From Dehalococcoides mccartyi (GTDB lineage Bacteria; Chloroflexota; Dehalococcoidia; UBA2979), in assembly GCA_945865925.1 (NCBI GenBank), contig CAMBFG010000010.1, positions 1 to 51,624 on the forward strand: a stretch of DNA of 51,624 bases, in the 5' to 3' direction. The notes beneath the pieces are model-generated. The model ran no database searches. It was not told the origin of the DNA and saw nothing but the letters and a program-made list of their open reading frames with translations. Shown here in pieces: positions 31,960-41,960 of the stretch (position 1 is the stretch's first letter; each line of letters begins with the position of its first letter). A program made the translations under genes and the position numbers.

Positions 31960-33384
31960 TTGACCATTACCGTTGAACGTCTGCCCAACGCGCGCGTCTC
32001 GCTGGAGATCGCGGTCGATCCTGAGACCGTGGAGCGACACATGGAGCGCGCGGTGACCCGCGTCTCGCGTCAGGTCCGCATCCCCGGATTCCGCCCCGGC
32101 CACGTGCCGCGCAAAATGCTCGAACGTCACGTCGGCACCGCCGCCCTCCTTCAGGAGGCCCTTCAGGAGTTGCTCCCGGAGGTCTACTCCCAGGCCATCG
32201 AGGAGCAGCAGGTCGACGCCATCGACCAGCCCGAGTTCGACCTGAAGTCGACAGAGCCGCTCGTCGTCACCGCCGTGGTCCCCGTCCGGCCCGAGGTCAG
32301 CCTGAACGACTACACCGCGCTGCGGGCCTCGATGCCCGAGGTGAAGGTGGACCCGGAGCAGGTGGAGCAGACGCTGCTCAACCTCCGCCGCCAGTACGCC
32401 GTCCTCGAGCCTGTCGAGCGCGCCGTGGACTGGGACGACCACATCCGTGCGGATGTCTCGGTCAGCGTCGAGGGCCAGCGCGAGCCGCACGAGGAGACCG
32501 ACGCCGAGTTCCCGATCCGGAAGAACTCCGTCGTCTCGCTGCCCGGCTTCGTGGAGCACCTCGTCGGCCTGAGCGCTGGCGGCCCTCACACCATCGAGTT
32601 CGACCTGCCCGAGGACTTCACAGCCGAGGAAATCCGCGGCAAGAAGGCCACTTATCAGGTGACGATTCACGAAGTGAAGCGGGAAGTCCTCCCCGAACTC
32701 GACGACGAGTTCGCGAAGTCCCTCGGCGAAGAGTCCATCGAGACGGTCGCCGCGCTGCGTGAGCGGGTCGAGGGCGACCTGAGCAAGAACCTCGAGCACA
32801 ACGCCCGAGAGGGCTACCACAACGAGATCATCGACCTGCTGGTCGCGACCGCCACCATCGACTACCCCGAGGTGCTGGTGCGCCGCGAGGTCGACCGGCT
32901 GATCGACCGCGAGTCCAATCACGCCTCGCACTCCGAGGAAGGTCTGCGCAATTGGCTCGCCGCGATCGGCCAGACCGAGGAAGAACTCCGCGACGCGCTG
33001 GGCGAGCAGGCTGACCTGAGCGTCCGCCGTGCCCTCGTCCTCGGCCAACTCGTCGAGCAGGAATCGATCGCCCCGACGGACGAACAGGTGGACGCCGAGA
33101 TCGACTCCCTGGTGACCGGCATGGCCGGGTCCACCCCGGAGAATCAGGTCGCCATCCGCAACCTGTTCGACACCCCGGACGGCCGCATCTCGATCCGCAA
33201 CCAGTTGCAGACCCGCCTGGCGGTCGAGCGGTTGGAAGCGATCTGTTCGGCGCCGGAGGACACGTCAGCGGCCCCGCAGCGCCAGAGCCGGCGTCGCCGG
33301 GCTGGCACAGGCGAGGACTCCCCAGAGGCGGACGAGGCCAGTGAGACGACCGAAGAGGTCTCGGAGGCACCGGTCACCGAGTGA
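31960..33384 (+). CDS. tig: Trigger factor (ribosome-associated chaperone)
   Basis: Trigger factor binds the ribosome exit and folds nascent chains, with peptidyl-prolyl isomerase activity. It has 474 residues. The N-terminal ribosome-binding signature is GFRPGHVPRKMLERHVG (about 44-60), the central PPIase domain covers about 160-245 (FPIRKNSVVSLPGFVEHLVGLSAG), and a helical C-terminal domain ends in an acidic tail. The start is TTG; the family begins M-x-V/I-T-V-E-R-L-P, which the reading TITVERLPN matches. It precedes clpP and clpX, the common bacterial order. Confidence 0.96.
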   Translation: MTITVERLPNARVSLEIAVDPETVERHMERAVTRVSRQVRIPGFRPGHVPRKMLERHVGTAALLQEALQELLPEVYSQAIEEQQVDAIDQPEFDLKSTEPLVVTAVVPVRPEVSLNDYTALRASMPEVKVDPEQVEQTLLNLRRQYAVLEPVERAVDWDDHIRADVSVSVEGQREPHEETDAEFPIRKNSVVSLPGFVEHLVGLSAGGPHTIEFDLPEDFTAEEIRGKKATYQVTIHEVKREVLPELDDEFAKSLGEESIETVAALRERVEGDLSKNLEHNAREGYHNEIIDLLVATATIDYPEVLVRREVDRLIDRESNHASHSEEGLRNWLAAIGQTEEELRDALGEQADLSVRRALVLGQLVEQESIAPTDEQVDAEIDSLVTGMAGSTPENQVAIRNLFDTPDGRISIRNQLQTRLAVERLEAICSAPEDTSAAPQRQSRRRRAGTGEDSPEADEASETTEEVSEAPVTE

Positions 33385-33459
33385 TATTCAGCGGGAATCC
33401 GACAACCAGGCGGCAGTGACAGCAGCAGATCGGCCCGACGGACTGGACAGGAAGCACAG

Positions 33460-34101
33460 ATGACCTACCGCGCGCCCAACATGCAGGACTTTTCTCCGGG
33501 ATTCCTCAAGCCGGAGAGCATTGTGCCGATGGTGGTAGAGACAACGGCGCGCGGGGAACGCGCGTATGACATCTACTCCTTGCTGCTCAAGGAGCGGATC
33601 GTCTTCCTCGGCACGCCGATCGATGATCAGGTGGCGAACTCGATCGTCGCCCAGTTGCTCTTCCTTGACCGCGAAGATCCGGAGCGGGACATCTCGCTCT
33701 ACATCAACTCTCCGGGCGGGATGATCTACGCCGGGCTCGCGATCATGGACACGATGCACCTGATCCGCGCGGACGTGAGCACGATCGCCGTCGGGGTGAC
33801 CGCCTCGATGGGGACGGTGCTGCTGTCCGTGGGCCAGAAGGGGAAGCGCTACGCGTTGCCGAACACCACGGTGCACATGCACCAGGCGCTCGGTGGAGGC
33901 AGCGGCCAGGCGTCGGATGTGGAGATCGCGGCTCGGGAGCTGCTCCGGAACAACGCGAAGATCCGCCAGATCCTCGCTGACGCCACCGGCCAGACGCTCG
34001 ACCAGATCAAGCACGACACTGACCGCGACATCTACATGACGGCCGAGGAGGCGAAGGCCTACGGCCTGGTGGACGAAATCCTCGCGCGGCCGGCCTCGTA
34101 G
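33460..34101 (+). CDS. clpP: ATP-dependent Clp protease proteolytic subunit ClpP
   Basis: ClpP forms the 14-mer serine protease chamber used by ClpX. It has 213 residues including a short N-terminal propeptide-like stretch. The catalytic triad is Ser116 (GVTASMGT), His141 (VHMHQALGG) and Asp190 ([12 protein letters not shown]). The sequence [30 protein letters not shown] is the family core. GGAAG lies about 8 nt before the ATG. It is followed by clpX after 90 nt. Confidence 0.97.
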   Translation: MTYRAPNMQDFSPGFLKPESIVPMVVETTARGERAYDIYSLLLKERIVFLGTPIDDQVANSIVAQLLFLDREDPERDISLYINSPGGMIYAGLAIMDTMHLIRADVSTIAVGVTASMGTVLLSVGQKGKRYALPNTTVHMHQALGGGSGQASDVEIAARELLRNNAKIRQILADATGQTLDQIKHDTDRDIYMTAEEAKAYGLVDEILARPAS

Positions 34102-34147
34102 CCGGCGGCGGGGTTCGAGGCCGGACGATGGCCCGGCGGGGACGGTA

Positions 34148-34164
34148 GGCCGGGGACACCGGCC
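34148..34164 (+). other. GGCCGG hairpin in the clpP-clpX spacer
   Basis: GGCCGG (34148-34153) and CCGGCC (34159-34164) form a 6-bp stem with a 5-nt loop, without a T-run. Similar GGCCGG-type sequence recurs across this 90-nt spacer. It may attenuate or stabilise the transcript, or simply reflect GC-rich spacer DNA. Confidence 0.3.
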
Positions 34165-34191
34165 AGCGTGCGGGGTAGTCCGGGGGGCGTG

Positions 34192-35493
34192 ATGGCCGGT
34201 AGCACCACCCGTGGCAGTCGAGTGCAGTACAACTGCTCCTTCTGCGGCAAGAACCAGGATCAGGTCAAGCGATTGATCGCGGGTCCGGGCGCCGTCTATA
34301 TCTGCGACGAGTGCGTTGACCTCTGCCAGGAGATCATCAACGAGGAGGCCAGCGGCACCGCGAAGGCGGCCAAGGGCTCCGGCAACAAGTCCCGCACCCC
34401 GCAGGAGATCGTCGGACTCCTTGACGAGTACATCGTCGGGCAGGATCGGACGAAGCGCGTCCTGGCTGTGGCCGTCTACAACCACTACAAGCGCATCGAC
34501 TCCCCCGCCCAGGCGGACATCCAACTCGACAAGTCGAACATCCTCCTCGTCGGCCCCACGGGTACCGGCAAGACCGAGTTCGCACGCACCCTCGCGCGGA
34601 TGCTCGACGTGCCGTTCTCGATCGCGGACGCGACCGCGCTGACCGAGGCCGGTTACGTGGGTGAGGACGTGGAGAACATCCTCCTGCACCTCATCCAAGC
34701 CGCCGACTTCGACATCCAGAAGGCGGAGCGCGGCATCGTCTACATCGACGAGATCGACAAGATCGCGCGGAAGTCCGACAACCCCTCGATCACGCGCGAC
34801 GTGTCGGGCGAGGGTGTCCAGCAGGCGCTGCTGAAGATCATCGAGGGCTCAGTCGCCTCGGTGCCGCCGCAGGGCGGCCGGAAGCACCCGCACCAGGACT
34901 TCATCCAGATCAACACGGCCAACATTCTCTTCATCTGCGGTGGCGCCTTCGAGGGCCTCGAGAAGATCGTGGCGAAGCGCACCGGGCACACCGCGCGCAA
35001 CCTCGGCTTCGCGCAGGAGGTGCGGTCGCGCGCGGAGATCGAGGCGGAGCGCGCCGCGATCCTGAGCCACGTCTCCCACGACGACCTGCTCCAGTTCGGG
35101 CTGATCCCGGAGTTCGTCGGCCGTCTGCCGGTGCTCTCGACCCTCGACCCGCTGGACGTCGAGATGATGATCGCCATCCTCACCCAGCCGAAGAACGCCG
35201 TGGCGCGCCAGTTCCAGCGCCTGTTCGGCCTCGACGGCGTCGAGTTGTCCTTCACGGACGAAGCGCTGACGGCGGTCGCAGAACGCGCGCTGGCCCAGAA
35301 GACCGGCGCCCGAGGCCTGCGCACGGTGCTGGAGGAGACGCTGCTGGACGTCATGTTCGACATCCCGTCCCGCCCGGACATCAAGAAGTGTGTCGTCTCC
35401 GCGGAGACGGTCCTGAACCGTCAGCGCCCGCTCCTCCTGACCGCCTCTGGCAGCCAGGTCGATGTCGAGCGCGAACGCCTCGAATCCGCCTAG
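34192..35493 (+). CDS. clpX: ATP-dependent Clp protease ATP-binding subunit ClpX
   Basis: ClpX is the AAA+ unfoldase for ClpP. From the ATG at 34192 it has 433 residues. The N-terminal C4 zinc domain has Cys15, Cys18, Cys38 and Cys41 (NCSFCGK and ICDECVDLC). Walker [13 protein letters not shown] is near residue 121 and Walker [13 protein letters not shown] follows. The ClpP-binding loop region has the usual IGF-type motif replaced by LGFAQEV in [10 protein letters not shown]. The frame opens at 34168 with GTG, but a GGGGGG site close before the ATG supports 34192. Confidence 0.96.
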   Translation: MAGSTTRGSRVQYNCSFCGKNQDQVKRLIAGPGAVYICDECVDLCQEIINEEASGTAKAAKGSGNKSRTPQEIVGLLDEYIVGQDRTKRVLAVAVYNHYKRIDSPAQADIQLDKSNILLVGPTGTGKTEFARTLARMLDVPFSIADATALTEAGYVGEDVENILLHLIQAADFDIQKAERGIVYIDEIDKIARKSDNPSITRDVSGEGVQQALLKIIEGSVASVPPQGGRKHPHQDFIQINTANILFICGGAFEGLEKIVAKRTGHTARNLGFAQEVRSRAEIEAERAAILSHVSHDDLLQFGLIPEFVGRLPVLSTLDPLDVEMMIAILTQPKNAVARQFQRLFGLDGVELSFTDEALTAVAERALAQKTGARGLRTVLEETLLDVMFDIPSRPDIKKCVVSAETVLNRQRPLLLTASGSQVDVERERLESA

Positions 35494-35557
35494 CCCGCAC
35501 CCTGCGGTATCCTCCGGATCTACGACGCCGCCCGGCGTCGCCCCGGACGGCCCGCCG

Positions 35558-36337
35558 ATGACCGCGTCCGCCACCTCGCGTCCCGCCAAACCTGCCAAGC
35601 GGCAGCGCCTCGACGTGCTCTTGGTCGAGCGCGGGCTCGCCTCTGGCCGCGATCGCGCGCAAGCCCTCATTCTCGCCCGCGAAGTCATGGTCGACGGCCA
35701 ACTGGCCCTGCGTCCGGCCGCGCCAGTCGCCCCGGATGCCACCATCGAGGTGAAGCACGGGCCGCGCTTCGTCTCCCGTGGCGGCGATAAGCTTGACCAC
35801 GCCCTCGAACGCTCCGGGATCGCCGTCGACGGGCTGCGCTGCCTCGATGTGGGCGCGTCGACGGGCGGGTTCACCGACTGCCTGCTTCAACGCGGTGCGG
35901 CGCGCGTGGTCGCCGTGGACGTCGCTTACGGCGAACTCGCCTCGAAGGTGCGGGACGACGAGCGTGTCGAGGTGGTCGAGCGCACGAATGCGCGCGACCT
36001 GACGCCGCTCGATCCTCCGGCCGACCTCGGGGTCATGGACGTGTCGTTCATCTCCGCGGCGACGGTGCTGCCGGCACTCGCGCGTTCGATCCGGCCCGGC
36101 GGCGACATGCTCGTCCTCGTGAAGCCGCAGTTCGAGGCGGGCCGCGAGGCGGTGCAGAAGGGCGGTGTCGTGCGTGACCCGCTCGTCCACGCGACCTGCA
36201 TCGCCAAGGTGGCGCTGGCCGCCATCGAGTTGGGCCTGCGCGTGCGAGGCGTGATCCGTTCGCCGCTGTTGGGCCCGGCGGGGAACCGCGAGTTCTTCCT
36301 GTGGTTACACGTTCCTGAAGCGGAGGCCGTCTCGTGA
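35558..36337 (+). CDS. tlyA: TlyA-family rRNA 2'-O-methyltransferase (S4 + FtsJ domains)
   Basis: TlyA proteins 2'-O-methylate C1409 of 16S rRNA and often C1920 of 23S rRNA; some were also described as hemolysins. From the ATG at 35558 it has 259 residues: an S4 domain (RQRLDVLLVERGLASGRDRAQALI, then REVMVDGQ) and an FtsJ-type domain with SRGGDKLDHAL, the SAM loop DVGASTGGFTDCLLQRGA and DVSFISAATVLP. The frame also opens at 35462 inside clpX, but a TATCCT -10-like box at 35508-35513 and normal family length favour 35558. It overlaps nadK (GTGA). Confidence 0.93.
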   Translation: MTASATSRPAKPAKRQRLDVLLVERGLASGRDRAQALILAREVMVDGQLALRPAAPVAPDATIEVKHGPRFVSRGGDKLDHALERSGIAVDGLRCLDVGASTGGFTDCLLQRGAARVVAVDVAYGELASKVRDDERVEVVERTNARDLTPLDPPADLGVMDVSFISAATVLPALARSIRPGGDMLVLVKPQFEAGREAVQKGGVVRDPLVHATCIAKVALAAIELGLRVRGVIRSPLLGPAGNREFFLWLHVPEAEAVS

Positions 36338-37218
36338 CCTTCGCTGTCGACGGCGCCGTTGCGGTTGCCTACCACCCCGCGGTCGCGGGCGCCGAGGGCG
36401 TCGCTCAGGCCCTCGCGCGCGTCGCCGGAGAGGGCGGCCGGCGCGCATGGGTCGAGGTGATGCACGAGGGCGGCGATGGCGAGTCGGGGATCATCGAACG
36501 GCTGCGGGGGGCGGCGCTGCTGGTGTGCGTTGGTGGCGACGGGACCGTGCTGCGGGCGGCCGCGTTCGCAGCGCAGGCTGGCGTACCGATCTTTGGTGTG
36601 CGCATGGGACGCCTCGGCTTCCTCACGGAGACCATCGAGCCGGAAGCGGTCGGTGACCTCCGCCGCGTCCTCGGCGGCGAGGCGCGCCTCGAACGGCACG
36701 CGATGCTGCAGGCGCGCGTGGACGAGGCCGAGCCGGTCCACGCACTGAACGACGTGGTCATCGGGCGGGGCACGCTTGGCCGTACCGTCTCGATCGGCGC
36801 TAGCGTCGATGGCGTCCTGCTTGCCGAGTATCGGGCGGATGCCCTCGTGATCGCGACGGCGACGGGGTCGACGGGGTACGCGCTGTCGGTCGGCGGGCCG
36901 ATCCTGCCGCCCACCTCGCCCGAGATCGTGGTCGTGCCGGTGGCACCGCACCTCACCCGGGCGAACCCCCTCGTCCTTCCCGCCGGGGCGCGGCTCCGGC
37001 TCTCTGTGGAGCGGGGCGAGGAGGCACTGATCACCGCCGATGGCCTCCTGCAGGCCCCCATCGAATCCGGGACGGTCGTCGAGGTCACCGCCTCGCCTCG
37101 GTCAGTCGAGTTCGTACGGCTGGGGGCGGAAAACCAGTTCTACGCCAGCCTCGCGCGCCGCCTCGGCTGGTTGCGGCCGGACCACGTGATGGAAGACCCG
37201 GACGGCCCTGCGGCCTAG
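36334..37218 (+). CDS. nadK: NAD kinase
   Basis: NadK phosphorylates NAD to NADP. It has 294 residues. Signatures are VCVGGDGTVLRAA (GGDGT motif, about 64-76), FGVRMGRLGFLTE, and the conserved ATATGSTGYALSVGGPI. The start is GTG, overlapping the tlyA stop as GTGA. tlyA-nadK pairing is common, often with recN next; here recN is absent and an ArgA-like gene follows. Confidence 0.96.
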   Translation: MTFAVDGAVAVAYHPAVAGAEGVAQALARVAGEGGRRAWVEVMHEGGDGESGIIERLRGAALLVCVGGDGTVLRAAAFAAQAGVPIFGVRMGRLGFLTETIEPEAVGDLRRVLGGEARLERHAMLQARVDEAEPVHALNDVVIGRGTLGRTVSIGASVDGVLLAEYRADALVIATATGSTGYALSVGGPILPPTSPEIVVVPVAPHLTRANPLVLPAGARLRLSVERGEEALITADGLLQAPIESGTVVEVTASPRSVEFVRLGAENQFYASLARRLGWLRPDHVMEDPDGPAA

Positions 37219-37231
37219 CAGAGCGTCGAGG

Positions 37232-37243
37232 TAGACTGACGCC
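37232..37243 (+). promoter_or_regulatory. Candidate leaderless promoter of the argA-like gene (TAGACT-N6-ATG)
   Basis: TAGACT (37232-37237) lies exactly six bases before the ATG at 37244, the same geometry as at priA, hemW and the DUF2157-like gene. No Shine-Dalgarno sequence is seen. Confidence 0.45.
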
Positions 37244-37756
37244 ATGGCGACCGACACCCCCGCCGCGCCGGCCCCCGCTGACGTCCAGGTCGTCCGCGCG
37301 ACCGTGCATGACGCCGAGGGCATCCACCGCCTGGTGAACTTCTGGGCGGCGCAGGGTCAGATGCTCCCGCGGACCCTCGGCGAGACGTACGAGAACCTCC
37401 GCGACTTCTTCGTCGTGCGGGACGCCGCCGGGCAGGTCATCGGCTGTGCGTCGCTCCACATCACCTGGTCTGACCTCGCCGAGCTGAAGTCGCTCGCCGT
37501 GCAGGAGAGCCAGCAGTCGCGCGGAGCGGGCGCCGCCCTCGTCCGCGCGTGCGTCGAGGAGGGCCGCACACTCGGCCTCGAGCGGCTGTTCGCGCTGACA
37601 TACCGGCCGGGCTTCTTCGAACGCCTCGACTGGACGCAGGCGGACGTGATGAACCTCCCGCGCAAGGTCTGGAACGAGTGCTACCGCTGCCCGAAGTTCC
37701 CCGGCTGCGACGAGATCGCGATGGTCATCGATGTCGCCCCGGCCTCGGGTGGCTAG
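37244..37756 (+). CDS. argA: ArgA-like amino-acid N-acetyltransferase (GNAT family)
   Basis: This is a 170-residue GNAT acetyltransferase. The acetyl-CoA site is LKSLAVQESQQSRGAGAALVRACVEE, and the C-terminal VWNECYRCPKFPGCDEIAM (Cys-x2-Cys-P-K-F plus CDE) is characteristic of short stand-alone N-acetylglutamate synthases found in several bacterial phyla. It probably makes N-acetylglutamate for arginine synthesis; no arg genes are nearby. It is 25 nt after nadK and 11 nt before the NUDIX gene. Confidence 0.8.
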   Translation: MATDTPAAPAPADVQVVRATVHDAEGIHRLVNFWAAQGQMLPRTLGETYENLRDFFVVRDAAGQVIGCASLHITWSDLAELKSLAVQESQQSRGAGAALVRACVEEGRTLGLERLFALTYRPGFFERLDWTQADVMNLPRKVWNECYRCPKFPGCDEIAMVIDVAPASGG

Positions 37757-37767
37757 GCAGGCGACCG

Positions 37768-38313
37768 ATGGCTGACTCTGCCGACCTCGTGCGCTCCGAA
37801 CCCGTCGCGCAATTGGGCTACCTCCGCATCACGAAAGACACGATCCGCTTCGCGAACGGGCTGGAGACGGAGCGTGCCGTCGTCTGGCATCCCGGCGCCG
37901 TCGCCCTCGTGGTCGAGGACGCCGATGGCCGCTGGCTGATGATCGAGCAGTACCGCCACCCGGCTGGCCGGGTGCTCCTCGAGATCCCCGCCGGCACACG
38001 CGAGGCTGGTGAAGACCCCGCCGCGACCGCCGCCCGCGAGGTGCGCGAGGAGACGGGTTACGCGGCGGGACGCCTCGAACGGCTGGGCGGAGCGTGGATG
38101 GCGCCGGGGTTCTGCTCCGAGTACATCCACTACTACCTCGCCACCGACCTGCGCGAGGATCCCCTGCCGCAGGACCACGACGAGTTCATCGCACCCCCTC
38201 GGCGGCTCACGCTCGCCGAGGTGCAGGCTGCCGTGGTTGCGGGTGACATCGAGGACTCGAAGACCCTAGTCGCCCTGTCATTGCTGAGCCTCTATCGCGA
38301 GCGTCAGGTGTGA
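37768..38313 (+). CDS. NUDIX hydrolase, ADP-ribose pyrophosphatase-like
   Basis: This 181-residue protein has a complete NUDIX box, GTREAGEDPAATAAREVREETGY (GX5EX7REVREETGY), at about residues 74-96. The upstream MIEQYRHPAGRVLLEIPAG and downstream GAWMAPGFCSEYIHYYLA match the ADP-ribose pyrophosphatase (NudF) group. It likely clears ADP-ribose or related nucleoside diphosphates. The frame is open further upstream, but that part is a shadow of the acetyltransferase gene. Confidence 0.88.
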   Translation: MADSADLVRSEPVAQLGYLRITKDTIRFANGLETERAVVWHPGAVALVVEDADGRWLMIEQYRHPAGRVLLEIPAGTREAGEDPAATAAREVREETGYAAGRLERLGGAWMAPGFCSEYIHYYLATDLREDPLPQDHDEFIAPPRRLTLAEVQAAVVAGDIEDSKTLVALSLLSLYRERQV

Positions 38314-38319
38314 CGGCGT

Positions 38320-38369
38320 CCGCAGTCGCGGGGAATCCGCAGGCGCGGTAGTCTTACCGTACGAACGGT
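38320..38369 (+). promoter_or_regulatory. sdhCAB promoter region with direct repeats and palindrome
   Basis: Two 12-bp direct repeats with one mismatch, CCGCAGTCGCGG (38320-38331) and CCGCAGGCGCGG (38337-38348), lie 17 bp apart. TAGTCT (38349-38354) is a possible -10. The palindrome ACCGT-ACGA-ACGGT (38356-38369) overlaps the expected transcription start. The arrangement suggests an activator or repressor region controlling succinate dehydrogenase. Confidence 0.4.
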
Positions 38370-38390
38370 CGGGGAAACGGCGGGTGTCCG

Positions 38391-39143
38391 ATGGTTGAGG
38401 CGCGCCCTCGCTCGACAGTGGAAGCCGGAGTGCAGCCGCTGCGGCGGCGTCCGGAGAAGCAACTCCCCTACCCCCTGAGCATCTACCAGAGCGCCGTCGG
38501 CAAGAAGTGGGTCATGGCGGTCACGGGCGTGGTCGGCATGGCCTTCATCACCATGCACATGCTCGGCAACCTCAAGATCTACCTGGGCGCGGAAGAACTG
38601 AACGCGTATGCCGATGGCCTGCGGACGGTCGGTGCGCCGTTCGCGCCGCATGGCTTCCTACTGTGGGGTGTCCGGCTGGTCCTGCTCCCCACGCTGCTGT
38701 TGCATGTGCACGCAGCCTGGTGGCTCTGGCGCCAGAACCGCCGCGCGCGCCCGGTGAAGTACCAGTCGAAACGCGACTACATCGCCGCCGACTGGGCCAG
38801 TCGCACGATGACCTGGACGGGGCCGATCGTCCTGTTATTCCTGGCGTTTCACCTGCTGGACCTGACGTGGGGGACGGCGAACCCGGACTTCCGCCACGGT
38901 GACGTGTACCACAACATGCTCGCCTCCTTTGACCGCTGGCCGGTCGTCGTCGCGTATGTCGCTGCGAACCTTGCACTGGGCGTGCATCTCTACCACGGGG
39001 CGTGGAGCCTCTTTCAGTCACTCGGGGTGAACAACGCTCGGATCAACACCGCGCGGCGCGTGTTCGCCACGCTCTTCGCGGTCGCGATTGTCGGTGGGTA
39101 CGTCTCCACTCCGATCGCGATTCTCATTGGGGTCATTGAGTAG
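38391..39143 (+). CDS. sdhC: Succinate dehydrogenase cytochrome b558 subunit
   Basis: This is the single membrane-anchor subunit of a type-B succinate:quinone oxidoreductase. It has 250 residues and five membrane segments. Likely heme ligands are the His in [26 protein letters not shown] and VHLYHGAWS. The one-subunit, two-heme plan (no sdhD) resembles actinobacterial, bacteroidete and epsilon-type enzymes. The start ATG is 10 nt before sdhA's upstream end region; sdhA and sdhB follow in one operon. Confidence 0.9.
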   Translation: MVEARPRSTVEAGVQPLRRRPEKQLPYPLSIYQSAVGKKWVMAVTGVVGMAFITMHMLGNLKIYLGAEELNAYADGLRTVGAPFAPHGFLLWGVRLVLLPTLLLHVHAAWWLWRQNRRARPVKYQSKRDYIAADWASRTMTWTGPIVLLFLAFHLLDLTWGTANPDFRHGDVYHNMLASFDRWPVVVAYVAANLALGVHLYHGAWSLFQSLGVNNARINTARRVFATLFAVAIVGGYVSTPIAILIGVIE

Positions 39144-39153
39144 GAGCGGGCCG

Positions 39154-41070
39154 ATGGAACTCAACGCGCACGTCCCTGCTGGCCCCATCCAGGAGCAGTG
39201 GGAATCCGACCAGTTCAACATGAAGCTGGTGAGCCCGGCGAATAAGCGGCGATTCGAGGTGATCGTCGTCGGCAGCGGACTCGCCGGCGCATCGGCTGCG
39301 GCCTCGCTGGCGGAGCTCGGCTACCACGTCACAGTTTTTTCTTACCACGACTCGCCGCGCCGGGCGCACTCGATCGCGGCGCAGGGTGGCATCAACGCCG
39401 CGAAGAACTATCAGAACGACGGCGACAGCGTGTACCGCCTCTTCTACGACACCGTGAAGGGCGGCGACTTCCGGTCTCGCGAGTCGAACGTCTACCGTCT
39501 CGCGTCGCTGAGTGTGAACATCATCGACCAGTGCGTCGCCCAGGGCGTGCCGTTCGCACGCGAGTACGGTGGCATGCTGGAGAACCGCTCGTTCGGCGGT
39601 GTGCAGGTGTCCCGGACGTTCTACGCCCGCGGCCAGACCGGACAGCAGTTGCTCCTGGGCGCTTACTCCGCACTCATGCGGCAGGTCGGCCTTGGTGCGG
39701 TCACGCTGGTGCCCCGTACGGAGATGCTCGACCTGGTGGTCGTTGACGGCCGGGCCGCCGGTGTGGTCGTCCGTGATCTGACGACCGGCGAGGTCTACTC
39801 GAAGTCGGCACATGCGGTGATCCTCGCCACCGGGGGCTACGGCAACGTCTACTACCTCTCGACGAACGCGAAGAAGAGCAACGTGACGGCGGCGTGGCGG
39901 GCGCACAAGCGCGGCGCGGCGTTCGCGAACGCGTGTTACACGCAGATCCATCCGACGTGCATCCCCGCCAGCGGGGAACATCAGTCCAAACTCACGCTGA
40001 TGTCAGAGTCGTTGCGCAATGACGGCCGCATCTGGGTGCCGAAGGACGCGAACGACGCGCGGCCGGCCCACGAGATCCCGGAGGCCGACCGCGATTACTA
40101 CCTGGAGCGCCAGTACCCCTCTTTCGGCAACCTTGTCCCACGTGACGTCGCATCGCGCGCGGCGAAGCGGCAGGTGGACAGCGGGCGGGGCGTCGGGCCG
40201 CTGAAAAACGGCGTGTTCCTCGACTTCGCGGAGGCGATTGGGCGGTTGGGGCGCTCTGAGATTCAGGAGCGGTACGGCAACCTGTTCGAGATGTACGACC
40301 GCATCTCCGGCGAGGACCCGTACGGGACGCCGATGCGCATCTACCCGGCGACCCACTACACCATGGGCGGGCTCTGGGTGGACTATCACCTGATGAGTAC
40401 CGTTCCCGGATGCTTCGTGGGCGGCGAGGCGAACTTCTCCGACCACGGCGCGAACCGCCTCGGCGCCTCGGCGCTGATGCAGGGGTTGGCCGACGGCTAT
40501 TTCGTTCTGCCCTACACCGTGGGGGATTACCTCGCCGGCCTGCTCGGGCAGAAGGCGGTGCCGGAAACGCACGAAGCGTTCAAGAACGCCGAACGCGAGG
40601 TGTCCGACCAGACGAAGCGTTTCCTGGGGACGAATGGGAAGCACTCGGTCGACCATTTCCACCGCGAGCTCGGCGCGATCGTGTGGGACCAGATCGGGAT
40701 GGAGCGGACACGCTCCGGCCTCGAGCAGGCGCTGAGGGACATTCCCGCACTAAAGGCCGACTTCGACCGCGACGTGCGGGTCCTTGGTACAGCGGACGGG
40801 CTCAACTCGTCGCTGGAGGACGCCGGGCGGGTCGCTGACTTCTTCGAACTCGCGGAATTGCTGGCGCGCGACGCCCTCCACCGCGAGGAGTCGTGCGGCG
40901 GCCACTTCCGCGTCGAGCACCAGACCCCGGATGGCGAAGCCGACCGCGATGACGAGAACTTCGCGTATGTCGGGGCCTGGGAATGGAAGGGGACTGGGAC
41001 GCCTCAGACCCTCCACAAGGAGCAGTTGACTTTCGACTACGTCCACCCAGCACAGCGCTCATACAAGTAG
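39154..41070 (+). CDS. sdhA: Succinate dehydrogenase flavoprotein subunit
   Basis: SdhA oxidises succinate to fumarate with covalent FAD. From the ATG at 39154 it has 638 residues, with AGGAG 8 nt upstream. The FAD loop [21 protein letters not shown] is near residues 32-52, and [18 protein letters not shown] includes the His that carries FAD. The substrate-site segments [17 protein letters not shown] and [16 protein letters not shown] are present. The long form with a type-B anchor matches the quinone-linked enzyme group. An upstream extension of the frame overlaps sdhC and is rejected. Confidence 0.97.
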   Translation: MELNAHVPAGPIQEQWESDQFNMKLVSPANKRRFEVIVVGSGLAGASAAASLAELGYHVTVFSYHDSPRRAHSIAAQGGINAAKNYQNDGDSVYRLFYDTVKGGDFRSRESNVYRLASLSVNIIDQCVAQGVPFAREYGGMLENRSFGGVQVSRTFYARGQTGQQLLLGAYSALMRQVGLGAVTLVPRTEMLDLVVVDGRAAGVVVRDLTTGEVYSKSAHAVILATGGYGNVYYLSTNAKKSNVTAAWRAHKRGAAFANACYTQIHPTCIPASGEHQSKLTLMSESLRNDGRIWVPKDANDARPAHEIPEADRDYYLERQYPSFGNLVPRDVASRAAKRQVDSGRGVGPLKNGVFLDFAEAIGRLGRSEIQERYGNLFEMYDRISGEDPYGTPMRIYPATHYTMGGLWVDYHLMSTVPGCFVGGEANFSDHGANRLGASALMQGLADGYFVLPYTVGDYLAGLLGQKAVPETHEAFKNAEREVSDQTKRFLGTNGKHSVDHFHRELGAIVWDQIGMERTRSGLEQALRDIPALKADFDRDVRVLGTADGLNSSLEDAGRVADFFELAELLARDALHREESCGGHFRVEHQTPDGEADRDDENFAYVGAWEWKGTGTPQTLHKEQLTFDYVHPAQRSYK

Positions 41071-41083
41071 CGGAGGTACGAGG

Positions 41084-41854
41084 ATGGACTTCACGCTGAA
41101 GGTGTGGCGACAGGCCGGGCCAAAGGCACGTGGCTCGTTCGAGACGTACAAGGCGAGCGGTGTCTCGGCGGATATGTCCTTCCTCGAAGTTCTCGATGTG
41201 GTGAACGAGGATCTCATCGAGAAGGGGACCGAGCCGATCGCGTTCGAGCATGACTGCCGCGAGGGTATTTGCGGCTCCTGTGGTGTGATGATCAATGGCC
41301 AGGCGCACGGCCCGAACGAGCGCACCGCCACCTGCCAGTTGCACATGCGCACCTTCAAGGACGGTGACACGATTACGGTTGAGCCGTGGCGCGCGGCGGC
41401 CTTCCCCATCCTGCGCGACCTCGTCGTGAACCGCTCCGCCCTCGACCGCATCATCGAAGCCGGTGGTTTCATCTCCGTGAACACGGGCTCCGCCGTCGAG
41501 GCGAACATGATCCCGATCCCGAAAGTCGTATCTGACGCGGCGATGGACGCAGCGGAATGCATCGGGTGCGGCGCGTGCGTGGCGGCCTGCCCAAACGGAG
41601 CGGCGCAGCTCTTCACGTCGGCCAAGATTCAGCATCTCAACCTGCTGCCGCAGGGGCAGTCGGAACGGTGGCAGCGCACTGAGGCGATGGTCGACAAGAT
41701 GGAAGAGTACTTCGGCGGCTGCACTAACCACGGCGAGTGCCAGTTCGCCTGCCCGAAGGGCATCTCCATCGACTTCATCGCCTACATGAACCGTGACTAC
41801 CTCAAGTCCAAGGTCACCAATCGCAAATTGGGCGGCCAAGGGTTCGCGACGTAG
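41084..41854 (+). CDS. sdhB: Succinate dehydrogenase iron-sulfur subunit
   Basis: SdhB passes electrons from FAD to the cytochrome. It has 256 residues. The 2Fe-2S motif is [10 protein letters not shown] (Cys58, 63, 66) with a fourth Cys in [18 protein letters not shown] binds 4Fe-4S. The 3Fe-4S cluster is held by [12 protein letters not shown] with supporting Cys. A GGAGG site lies 8 nt before the ATG. It is the last gene of the operon, convergent with fumC. Confidence 0.97.
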   Translation: MDFTLKVWRQAGPKARGSFETYKASGVSADMSFLEVLDVVNEDLIEKGTEPIAFEHDCREGICGSCGVMINGQAHGPNERTATCQLHMRTFKDGDTITVEPWRAAAFPILRDLVVNRSALDRIIEAGGFISVNTGSAVEANMIPIPKVVSDAAMDAAECIGCGACVAACPNGAAQLFTSAKIQHLNLLPQGQSERWQRTEAMVDKMEEYFGGCTNHGECQFACPKGISIDFIAYMNRDYLKSKVTNRKLGGQGFAT

Positions 41855-41871
41855 GTTTGATATCGAGGCGG

Positions 41872-41890
41872 GAGCCCCGGACACGGGCTC
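41872..41890. terminator. Hairpin between convergent sdhB and fumC
   Basis: GAGCCC (41872-41877) and GGGCTC (41885-41890) form a 6-bp stem with a 7-nt loop in the 106-nt convergent gap. No T-run follows on either strand, so it is a weak, possibly bidirectional terminator. Confidence 0.4.
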
Positions 41891-41960
41891 GCGAGGGCCT
41901 GACGAGGGCTTCACGCTCGCCCGTGGTCAGCGGCACTCTGCGTGGCGGACATGACACCCG

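Noticed and set aside
37549..37767. N-terminal extension of the NUDIX protein
   Set aside because: Arg/Pro-rich out-of-frame reading of the acetyltransferase gene; the ATG at 37768 gives a normal family length.
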